DNA of 64,000 nucleotides. It comes from Streptomyces coeruleorubidus (GTDB lineage: Bacteria > Actinomycetota > Actinomycetes > Streptomycetales > Streptomycetaceae). Location of the stretch: assembly GCF_008705135.1 (NCBI RefSeq), contig NZ_CP023694.1:6919001-6983000 (forward strand). Reading direction: 5' to 3'. Both the position numbers and the translations under genes were made by a program. Below, piece by piece: positions 16,896 to 23,889 of the stretch (position 1 is the stretch's first letter; each line of letters opens with the position of its first letter). Below the pieces are notes generated by a model. That model was not told the origin of the DNA and made no database searches. It saw only the letters and a program-made list of their open reading frames with translations.

Positions 16896-18128
16896 GTGGC
16901 AGCGACTCCCGCGCCCCCGCAGGCACCTCCGAAGCCCACCTGGGACCCCAGAAGGCCCGCGCCACCCTTCCCGTGGCTGCGCCCGACCATCCGCATAAGG
17001 CTCACGCTGCTCTACGGCGGCATGTTCCTGATCGCCGGCATCCTGCTGCTGTCGATCATCTACCTGCTGGCCGCGGAGGCGCTGAACGTGGGCAGCGAGC
17101 TGCCGTTCAAGATCGTCGAGGGCAAGGTCACCAGCGACATCTGCAACCTGCCCGACCAGGCCTCGCCCAGCGAGTTCAACCACGCCATGAACCAGTGCGT
17201 GAACGACCAGCGCAAGGCCGCCCTGGACAACCTGCTCAGCCGCTCGCTCCTGGCCCTGCTGGGCCTGGCGGTCATCGCCTTCGCCTTCGGCTACGCCATG
17301 GCGGGCCGCGTCCTGTCGCCGCTGGGCCGGATCACCCGCACCGCACGCGCGGTGGCGGGCTCCGACCTGTCCCGCCGGATCGAGCTGGACGGCCCGGACG
17401 ACGAGCTGAAGGAGCTGGCCGACACCTTCGACGACATGCTGGAGCGGCTCCAGCGCGCCTTCACCGCCCAGCAGCGCTTCGTCGGCAACGCCTCGCACGA
17501 GCTGAGAACGCCGCTGGCGATCAACCGCACGCTCCTCGAGGTACACCTGTCCGACCCGGGCGCACCGGTGGAGCTCCAGCAGCTCGGCAAGACGCTGCTG
17601 GCCACCAACGAGCGCAGCGAGCAGCTTGTCGAGGGCCTGCTGCTGCTCGCCCGCAGCGACAACCAGGTCGTCGAGCGGGGGCCGGTGGACCTCGCCGAGG
17701 TCGCCTCGCAGGCCATCGACCAGGTGCACGGCGAGGCCGAGGGCAAGGGCGTGCGGATCCGCGGCGAGCAGAAGCCCGCGGTCGTCCAGGGCAACGGTGT
17801 GCTGCTGGAGCGCATCGCGCTCAACCTGGTGCAGAACGCCGTGCGCTACAACGTGGCCGAGGGCGGCTGGGTCGAGGTCACCACCGAGGTCCAGCACGGC
17901 CAGGCGGTCCTGGTCGTCTCCAACACGGGTCCCGTCGTGCCGGCGTACGAGATCGACAACCTCTTCGAGCCGTTCCGGCGGCTGCGCACCGAGCGCACGG
18001 GCAGCGACAAGGGCGTCGGACTCGGTCTGTCCATCGTCCGGTCGGTGGCCCGGGCGCACGGCGGGCACATCTACGCACAGCCGCGGGAAGGAGGTGGGCT
18101 CGTGATGCGAGTCACGCTGCCCATCTGA
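16896..18128 (+). CDS. cutS: Sensor histidine kinase CutS
   Basis: 410-residue membrane kinase. A proline-rich cytoplasmic N terminus is followed by TM1 (about 36-60), an extracytoplasmic loop, and TM2 (about 115-138). HAMP is at about 140-190, the phospho-His is in NASHELRTP near 206, and the HATPase boxes N (NLVQNAVRYN), G1 and GLGLS follow. The external loop has exactly two cysteines, Cys83 (SDICNLP) and Cys101 (MNQCVND), well placed for a disulfide redox sensor. GTG 16896 is six bases after the cutR stop. Confidence 0.92.
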   Translation: MAATPAPPQAPPKPTWDPRRPAPPFPWLRPTIRIRLTLLYGGMFLIAGILLLSIIYLLAAEALNVGSELPFKIVEGKVTSDICNLPDQASPSEFNHAMNQCVNDQRKAALDNLLSRSLLALLGLAVIAFAFGYAMAGRVLSPLGRITRTARAVAGSDLSRRIELDGPDDELKELADTFDDMLERLQRAFTAQQRFVGNASHELRTPLAINRTLLEVHLSDPGAPVELQQLGKTLLATNERSEQLVEGLLLLARSDNQVVERGPVDLAEVASQAIDQVHGEAEGKGVRIRGEQKPAVVQGNGVLLERIALNLVQNAVRYNVAEGGWVEVTTEVQHGQAVLVVSNTGPVVPAYEIDNLFEPFRRLRTERTGSDKGVGLGLSIVRSVARAHGGHIYAQPREGGGLVMRVTLPI

Positions 18129-18533
18129 GATCATGTCGCCGATCAACTCGGCGGCACACGGGGATGTTCGCTTTACGCGGAATTTTCGATATCGCACCGC
18201 GCGTGTCCCGTGTGTGATCGATCACAGCGACGCTTTTCCGGCCATCTACTCTCCGTGATCATGTGTCCTGTCGGAAAGCCGGGAAAATCCCGGTTTTCGG
18301 GGGTCTTGATCACGGGAAGTACACGGTGAGACGCCTTTGAAGTGCGGCATTCGGACCGTGTACGGTCCCCATCGCCATCCAAGCCGATCACTCGTGAGGA
18401 GTCCGGTTGGGTGTCGATTGAGTAACAGACCTTGATGTGAGGCAAAATCTCCGCCTCAGGTCGGGCACAAGTCCGGCCTCTCACGCGTTACGTGCGCTGG
18501 AGACACCGCAGACACCCAGAGGGGGAGAGCGAC
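18129..18533. other. 405-bp intergenic region between cutS and the DUF4193 gene
   Basis: No gene is seen. It contains the perfect palindrome at 18213-18226, a second dyad GGACCGT-GT-ACGGTCC at 18353-18368, and a promoter-like TTGAAG with TACGGT 18 bases further on that overlaps this dyad. The 5' leader of the DUF4193 gene would then be about 160 bases. Confidence 0.45.
18213..18226. promoter_or_regulatory. Perfect 14-bp palindrome TGTGATCGATCACA, Crp-like half sites
   Basis: Both arms are TGTGA/TCACA, the half-site of Crp/Fnr proteins, but the spacing is four instead of six bases. It sits about 85 bases after cutS and upstream of the DUF4193 promoter. Binding by Crp is uncertain because of the spacing. 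Confidence 0.4.
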
Positions 18534-18830
18534 ATGGCAACCGATTACGACACTCCACGCAAGACCGATGACGACGTTGACTCGGACAGCCTCGAAGAGC
18601 TGAAGGCTCGGAGGAACGACAAGTCGGCCTCCGCAGTGGACGTCGACGAGTTCGAGGCCGCAGAGGGCCTCGAGCTGCCCGGCGCCGATCTCTCGAACGA
18701 GGAGCTGGCAGTACGAGTGCTCCCGAAGCAGCAGGACGAGTTCACCTGCATGAGCTGCTTCCTGGTGCACCACCGCAGCCAGCTGGCCCGGGAGAAGAAC
18801 GGCCAGCCGATCTGCCGCGACTGCGACTGA
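18534..18830 (+). CDS. DUF4193 zinc-ribbon-like protein
   Basis: 98-residue actinobacterial protein of unknown function. The first 65 residues are acidic. The C terminus has a CMSC...CRDC pair (Cys72, Cys75, Cys94, Cys97) that probably binds zinc, and a conserved FLVHHRSQLA between them. The long upstream leader with dyads suggests tight regulation. ATG 18534 has a GGGGGAGAG ribosome site, which excludes the longer frame. The next gene starts 13 bases downstream. Confidence 0.88.
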   Translation: MATDYDTPRKTDDDVDSDSLEELKARRNDKSASAVDVDEFEAAEGLELPGADLSNEELAVRVLPKQQDEFTCMSCFLVHHRSQLAREKNGQPICRDCD

Positions 18831-18843
18831 GGACGGGTCGGCC

Positions 18844-19824
18844 GTGACTGGCTCGACCCCTCCCTGGAAGCGCCGCTTCTCCAAACGGAAAGCGGACGAA
18901 GGGCCGATCGACGGCCCGCAAGACGGCGCGCGTGACGACGAGCGAGGCCCAACCAGTACGGGGGCGGCCTCGCTCGAACCGGCAGCGGACCGGAGTGACC
19001 TTCCGGCGTCCGTGGACGTCCCCGCACCCGTCGCCCGGACGGCGGGGACGCTCCGGGAGCGGGCCATGGACAGTGCCCGCAAGGGCTCGGTCCGGGCCCG
19101 GGCCGGCCTCGCCCATCTCGCCGACCGGATCATCGATCTGGCCCCGCGCGTCCCCGTACGGGACCTGGCGACGCTCCGCAGGCAGTTCCCGGGCCTGGGG
19201 CCCGAAGAACTCGCGGACAAACTCGTCGCGGGCGCGGCGAAGGCGACGGCGACGGTCGGGGCGGGCATCGGCGCGGCGGCGATGCTTCCCGTGCCGCCCG
19301 CCATGCCGACGGAACTGGCCGCCGAGATCACCGGCGTCGCGGCGATCGAGCTGAAGCTGATCGCCGAACTCCACGAGGTCTACGGCGTACGGCCGCCCGG
19401 CAACATCAAGCAGCGCAGCACCGCGTACCTCCACTCGTGGTCGGGGGAGCGCGGGATCGACGCGACCAAGCCGTCGACACTGAGCACGGCGCTGAACAGC
19501 CGCATGAAGCGGGACCTGCGGCAGCGGATCATGAAGCGGATGGTCCGCAGCATGCCGAACCTGGTGCCGTTCATGATCGGCGCCGCCGTCGGAGCGGCCA
19601 TGAACCGCAGCGAGACGAGAAAGCTCGCCGTCCGGATCCGCGAGGACCTGCGCAGGATCCAGGTGCCCTGGGACGCTTTGGAGCCGCTTCCCGCCCTGGA
19701 ACGTCCGGCGGACGCCCTGGAGATGGGCGAGATCACTGACGACCCCCTGGGCCGCTTGGGGGACGACAAGCCCGAGAGCGAAAAGCACCACGAGAAAAGC
19801 GACAAGCGCGACGACGGGCACTGA
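18844..19824 (+). CDS. Conserved actinobacterial protein, function unknown (possible EcsC-like)
   Basis: 326 residues. The first 70 residues are charged and probably disordered. A glycine/alanine-rich hydrophobic stretch at about 138-165 (TVGAGIGAAAMLPVPPAMP) and a second at about 238-256 (PNLVPFMIGAAVGAAMN) are membrane-segment candidates. The C terminus is highly charged (Lys/Glu/His). The layout resembles EcsC-type proteins, but I cannot confirm the family. GTG 18844 is 13 bases after the DUF4193 gene, so the two probably share a transcript. Confidence 0.65.
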   Translation: MTGSTPPWKRRFSKRKADEGPIDGPQDGARDDERGPTSTGAASLEPAADRSDLPASVDVPAPVARTAGTLRERAMDSARKGSVRARAGLAHLADRIIDLAPRVPVRDLATLRRQFPGLGPEELADKLVAGAAKATATVGAGIGAAAMLPVPPAMPTELAAEITGVAAIELKLIAELHEVYGVRPPGNIKQRSTAYLHSWSGERGIDATKPSTLSTALNSRMKRDLRQRIMKRMVRSMPNLVPFMIGAAVGAAMNRSETRKLAVRIREDLRRIQVPWDALEPLPALERPADALEMGEITDDPLGRLGDDKPESEKHHEKSDKRDDGH

Positions 19825-19923
19825 GGCGACGCCGGGACGACGGGCACGGGATGACGCCGGGCCCGCGTGTGCGTGTGCCGTCGGTCCGCCGCCCGCCGCC
19901 GGATGACGCCCCGCGCAGGTGTG

Positions 19924-20382
19924 CTACGCCGGCTTGGCCGCCCTCAGCGCTTCCGCCAGGCGCTGCGGCTCGCGCGTGGACAGGTACAGGTACGGAGTCG
20001 GGTCCTCAGGGTCCGTGACCTCCACGCGCAGGGCCGTGGGGATGTAGGCGCGCAGCAGCATGAAGGCGCGCGGGTCGGCCTTGTGGGTGCGCCAGGCACG
20101 GGTTTCCTCCGCGTCCAGGATCTCCGCCTCGCCCAGTGCTGCCACCGGGATCTTCGCCTCGCCCGCGATCAGCGAATCGCCCACCACGCGGATGCGGACC
20201 GAGCCGTACGAACTCGCGGCGACGGCCGCGACCGCGGTGCCCCCGGCCAGGCCGCCGAGCATGAGCAGCGTGCCGAACGGGAGCAGGACCAGGGCCATGG
20301 AGACCCCGACCAGGAACGAGATCAGCCACCAGGACCGGGGAGCGGTCAGGCGTTCTTCGTACGGGGCGGCGGAGAGCTGCAT
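19924..20382 (-). CDS. DUF3093 membrane protein
   Basis: 152 residues. Two adjacent hydrophobic segments (about 17-38 and 42-60) form a hairpin in the membrane, followed by a soluble C-terminal domain with the family-typical YLYLSTREPQRLAEAL ending. Conserved in actinobacteria with no known role. The ATG at 20382 (MQLSAAP) is preferred over an upstream in-frame ATG because the longer frame would run into the divergent gene. Its start region faces the thioesterase gene 58 bases away. Confidence 0.78.
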   Translation of the reverse strand: MQLSAAPYEERLTAPRSWWLISFLVGVSMALVLLPFGTLLMLGGLAGGTAVAAVAASSYGSVRIRVVGDSLIAGEAKIPVAALGEAEILDAEETRAWRTHKADPRAFMLLRAYIPTALRVEVTDPEDPTPYLYLSTREPQRLAEALRAAKPA

Positions 20383-20440
20383 GGAGCCAAGCTTGACACG
20401 GTGTCCGGAAGGGGCCGACGCGCGGGTAAGGTCTCCGGCT

Positions 20441-21025
20441 GTGAGTCGTACTTCCACTGCTCTTCAGCCTCCGGCCGACGCCGTGCGACCGGTGCGGCAT
20501 CCGGACGCGCCGGCGCCCGGTGAGCTCCTCGGCGCGCACTACGGCCAGTGCTTCGGCTGTGGCGGCGACCAGCCCCACGGGCTGCACCTGGAGGCGCGGG
20601 CCGGCGAGGGCGTGTCACTCACCGCCGAGTTCACCGTGCAGCCCGCCCACCAGGGCGCCCCGGGCCTCGCCCACGGCGGTGTGCTCACGTCCGCCCTGGA
20701 CGAGACCCTCGGCTCGCTGAACTGGCTGCTGCGCACGATCGCCGTGACCGGCCGGCTGGAGACCGACTTCGTACGGCCCGTGCCCGTCGGCACCACGCTG
20801 TACCTGGAGGCGGAGGTGACGGCGGTGGCCGGGCGGAAGATCTACTCGACCGCCACCGGGCGCGTCGGCGGCCCCGACGGGCCCGTCGCCGTCCGTGCCG
20901 ACGCGCTCTTCGTCGAGGTGAAGGTCGACCACTTCGTCGACCACGGCCGCCAGGAGGAGATCCAGGCGGCCATGAACGACCCGGACCAGGTCCGGCGAGC
21001 CCGTGCCTTCGAGGTGAACCCGTGA
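20441..21025 (+). CDS. PaaI-type hotdog thioesterase
   Basis: 194 residues. The hotdog-fold 4HBT domain covers about 60-165. It has the AHGGVLTSALDETLG motif of PaaI-like acyl-CoA thioesterases, with the catalytic Asp/Glu region DET. An N-terminal CFGCGGDQPHGL segment is typical of this actinobacterial subfamily. The acyl-CoA substrate is unknown. The GTG start at 20441 is inferred. Its TGA overlaps an in-frame GTG that could start the dUTPase. Confidence 0.83.
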   Translation: MSRTSTALQPPADAVRPVRHPDAPAPGELLGAHYGQCFGCGGDQPHGLHLEARAGEGVSLTAEFTVQPAHQGAPGLAHGGVLTSALDETLGSLNWLLRTIAVTGRLETDFVRPVPVGTTLYLEAEVTAVAGRKIYSTATGRVGGPDGPVAVRADALFVEVKVDHFVDHGRQEEIQAAMNDPDQVRRARAFEVNP

Positions 21026-21120
21026 GTCCGGACGGCCTCTTGGGCCCCATCACCCCCATCACCCCCACCGCTCCCGCAACTCCCATGACACCCACGAGCC
21101 CCGTCAGCCCGGAAGGCCCC

Positions 21121-21681
21121 ATGACTCCTGCGAGCCGTCAGCCCGTGGACGTGCTGATCCGGCGCGTCGATCCGGACGTACCGCTTCCGGCGTACGCGCA
21201 CCCCGGGGACGCGGGAGCCGATCTGCGCACCACCGAGGCGTGCCAACTGGCGCCGGGCGAGCGGGCCGTGCTGCCCACGGGAGTGTCTGTGGCACTGCCG
21301 GAGGGGTACGCGGCCTTCGTGCACCCCCGGTCCGGCCTGGCGGCCCGCTGCGGCGTCGCCCTGGTGAATGCCCCGGGGACGGTTGATGCCGGGTACCGTG
21401 GGGAGATCAAGGTGATCGTGGTGAATCTCGACCCGCGCGAGGCCGTGCGGTTCGAGCGCTTCGACCGGATTGCCCAACTGGTCGTCCAGCAGGTCGAGAG
21501 GGTCCGCTTCCAGGAGGTGGCGGAGCTTCCCGATTCCGCGCGGGCCGAGGGGGGCTTCGGGTCCACCGGAGGACACGCCGCGGTGCACGGGACGAGCGGC
21601 ACAAGCGGTCAGGCCGCCCTGGGCGGTCAGGCGGGTGGGAATCGATACGCTTCGGTCGTATCCGACCGGGAAGGACAGTGA
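21121..21681 (+). CDS. dut: dUTP diphosphatase
   Basis: 186-residue trimeric dUTPase, converting dUTP to dUMP and PPi. Motifs: 1 (AHPGDAGADL), 2 (HPRSGLAARCG), 3 (NAPGTVDAGYRGEIKV), 4 (RIAQLVVQ) and 5, the Gly-rich tail (RAEGGFGSTGGHA), followed by an unusual GTSGTSGQ low-complexity stretch. ATG 21121 has GGAAGG four bases upstream and gives the usual length. The GTG at 21022, overlapping the previous stop (GTGA) and with GAGGTG in front, is a real alternative that would add 33 Pro/Thr-rich residues. Confidence 0.9.
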   Translation: MTPASRQPVDVLIRRVDPDVPLPAYAHPGDAGADLRTTEACQLAPGERAVLPTGVSVALPEGYAAFVHPRSGLAARCGVALVNAPGTVDAGYRGEIKVIVVNLDPREAVRFERFDRIAQLVVQQVERVRFQEVAELPDSARAEGGFGSTGGHAAVHGTSGTSGQAALGGQAGGNRYASVVSDREGQ

Positions 21682-21682
21682 C

Positions 21683-22435
21683 GTGTTCGGACGTCGCAAG
21701 AAGAGGGATGCCGCCGAGGGCGCGGCCGGCGAGGCCGAGCAGGTCGTCGACGGTGTCGACAGTGAGGCGGGCGGCGAGGGCGAGCGCCTGAGGCTCGAGC
21801 CGGCGCCGCGGCCCGACGGGCCCTGGGACAGCTCCGAGGTGCGGGACCCGGGCGAGGGCCGGGTCGACCTGGGCGGTCTGTTCGTACCGGGCGTCGACGG
21901 CATGGAGCTGCGGGTCGAGGTCGCGGGTGACGCGATCGTGGCGGCGACGGTCGTGCTGCGGGACAGCGCCATCCAGTTGCAGGCCTTCGCCGCGCCCAAG
22001 CGCGAGGGCATCTGGGGCGAGGTGCGCGAGGAGATCGGCTCGGGCATCACCCAGCAGGGCGGCATCGTCGACGAGGTCGAGGGGCCGCTGGGCTGGGAGC
22101 TGCGGGCCCAGGTGCCGGTACAGCTGCCGGACGGCACCGGCGGCTTCCAGGTCGTGCGGTTCGTCGGTGTGGACGGCCCCCGCTGGTTCCTGCGCGGGGT
22201 CATCTCGGGCCAGGGCGCGGTGCAGCCGCAGGCCGCCGGGCTGCTCGAGCAGATCTTCCGGGACACGGTCGTGGTCCGCGGCGAGGGCCCGATGGCGCCC
22301 CGCGACCCGATCGTCCTGAAGCTGCCCAACGACGCCCAGATGGTCCCCGAGGGCATCCAGCAGGAGGAGGGCTCCCGTTTCGCCGGCGGAATGGGCCAGC
22401 TCCAGCGCGGACCGGAGATCACCGAGGTTCGCTGA
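21683..22435 (+). CDS. DUF3710 protein
   Basis: 250 residues, an actinobacterial family commonly next to dut and to the OB-fold/DUF3159 genes also seen in this window. An acidic N-terminal region (about 10-50) precedes the conserved domain with FAAPKREGIWGEVREEI and GPRWFLRGVISG. No membrane segment. GTG 21683 lies two bases after the dut stop with AAGGA upstream, so the two genes form an operon. A terminator follows. Confidence 0.85.
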   Translation: MFGRRKKRDAAEGAAGEAEQVVDGVDSEAGGEGERLRLEPAPRPDGPWDSSEVRDPGEGRVDLGGLFVPGVDGMELRVEVAGDAIVAATVVLRDSAIQLQAFAAPKREGIWGEVREEIGSGITQQGGIVDEVEGPLGWELRAQVPVQLPDGTGGFQVVRFVGVDGPRWFLRGVISGQGAVQPQAAGLLEQIFRDTVVVRGEGPMAPRDPIVLKLPNDAQMVPEGIQQEEGSRFAGGMGQLQRGPEITEVR

Positions 22436-22451
22436 GCGTCGTAGAGACACC

Positions 22452-22481
22452 AGGGCCGCACCCTTCGGAGTGCGGCCCTTT
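22452..22481 (+). terminator. Terminator after the dut-DUF3710 operon
   Basis: AGGGCCGCAC and GTGCGGCCCT form a perfect 10-bp stem with an eight-base loop, followed by TTCTC. Confidence 0.8.
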
Positions 22482-22495
22482 CTCATGCTGGAACC

Positions 22496-22524
22496 TTGAC
22501 GGGCCATTGGTCTGTACCTACCGT
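22496..22524 (+). promoter_or_regulatory. Promoter of the alginate-lyase-like gene
   Basis: TTGACG and TACCGT with a 17-base spacer match a housekeeping (HrdB-type) promoter. The spacer includes TTGGTCTGTACC, a GGTC/GTACC dyad of the type bound by GntR-family regulators, so the promoter may be repressible. Confidence 0.55.
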
Positions 22525-22591
22525 CTCCGTCCAACGCGTCTGTTCATAAAGGCGCTTCACGTTCACATAGGAGAACGGAAGGCCCTCACGT

Positions 22592-23758
22592 ATGCGCAGA
22601 ACCGGACTCTTAGCGGCCACGGCCGCCCTCGTCGCCGGCGTGCTCGCCTGGCCCGCCGACGCCGCTCCCAGCACCTTCGTCCACCCCGGAGTCACCGTCT
22701 CCAAGGGGCAGTTGGACTTCACCCGCGCCAAGGTCAACGCCGGTGCCCAGCCCTGGAAGGGCGCCTTCGACCAGATGATGGCGAGCAACTACGCCGACCT
22801 GAACCGCACGCCCAGGCCCCGAGCGATCGTCGAATGCGGTTCCTACTCCAACCCCAACCACGGCTGCACCGACGAACGCGAGGACGCGATCGCGGCCTAC
22901 ACCCAGGCCCTCGCCTGGTACGTCACCCGCGACGAACGGCACGCGCGCAAGGCGATCGAGCTGATGGACGCCTGGTCCGCCGTGATCCGGGACCACACCA
23001 ACAGCAACGCGCCCCTCCAGACCGGCTGGGCCGGCTCCTCCTGGCCCAAGGCCGCCGAGATCATCAAGTACACGTACACCGGCACCTGGACCAACTCCGG
23101 CCGTTTCGCCACCATGCTCCGCACCGTGTACCTGCCCGAGGTGATCAACGGCTCGAACTCCAACGGCAACTGGGAGCTGTCGATGATGGAGGCCGCCGTG
23201 GGCATCTCCGTCTTCCTGGAGGACAAGGCGTCGTACGACAAGGCCATGGCGAAGTTCCGCACGCGTACGGCCGCCTACGTCTACCTGGCCTCCGACGGCG
23301 ACCTGCCGAAGACCGTGCCGAGCCAGAACCTCGACACCCGCGAGAAGATCGTCAAGTACTGGCAGGGGCAGTCGACCTTCGTCGACGGGCTCAGCCAGGA
23401 GACCTGCCGGGACTTCACGCACACCGGGTACGGCCTCTCCGCCATCTCGCACGTCGCCGAGACCAGCCGGATCCAGGGGCAGGACCTCTACGGCACCGAC
23501 GTGGGGGAGCGGCTGCGGCACGGGCTCGGCTTCCACGCCAGGTACCAGCTCGGCACCGCCGCCCCGGGCTGGCTGTGCGGCGGCTCCCTGAAGCTCGGGC
23601 TCGGGCCGGTCCCCGAGGTCGGCCACAACGCCCTGGCCAACCGTCTCGGACACGCCATGACCAACACCGGGACGCTGACCCTGCGCGGCCGCCCCGCCGG
23701 CAGCAACAACCTCTTCGTCGCCTGGGAGACCCTCACCCACGGCGACAACCCCGCGTAA
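22592..23758 (+). CDS. Secreted alginate-lyase-domain protein
   Basis: 388 residues with a classical signal peptide (RR, hydrophobic core to about 24, cleavage near ADA-APS). The rest is an alpha/alpha-barrel alginate_lyase domain (PL5-like), with NSNGNWELSMMEA near 190 holding the catalytic-type Asn and the AYTQALAWYVT helix. Such Streptomyces proteins act on uronate-containing polysaccharides outside the cell; the actual polymer is not predictable. The ATG at 22592 has GGAAGG upstream. The gene is monocistronic with its own promoter. Confidence 0.83.
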   Translation: MRRTGLLAATAALVAGVLAWPADAAPSTFVHPGVTVSKGQLDFTRAKVNAGAQPWKGAFDQMMASNYADLNRTPRPRAIVECGSYSNPNHGCTDEREDAIAAYTQALAWYVTRDERHARKAIELMDAWSAVIRDHTNSNAPLQTGWAGSSWPKAAEIIKYTYTGTWTNSGRFATMLRTVYLPEVINGSNSNGNWELSMMEAAVGISVFLEDKASYDKAMAKFRTRTAAYVYLASDGDLPKTVPSQNLDTREKIVKYWQGQSTFVDGLSQETCRDFTHTGYGLSAISHVAETSRIQGQDLYGTDVGERLRHGLGFHARYQLGTAAPGWLCGGSLKLGLGPVPEVGHNALANRLGHAMTNTGTLTLRGRPAGSNNLFVAWETLTHGDNPA

Positions 23759-23889
23759 GGCCCCGGTCGGCCGGGCGCGTCAGAGTTCCGTCAAAGACGG
23801 CCCCGCTGCCGCGCCCGGAACCCATATGTCGTGATTGTTGGCCGTAAGGTCGACGCTGCGCAGTGGGCAGACCGGAAGACAATGAGGCC

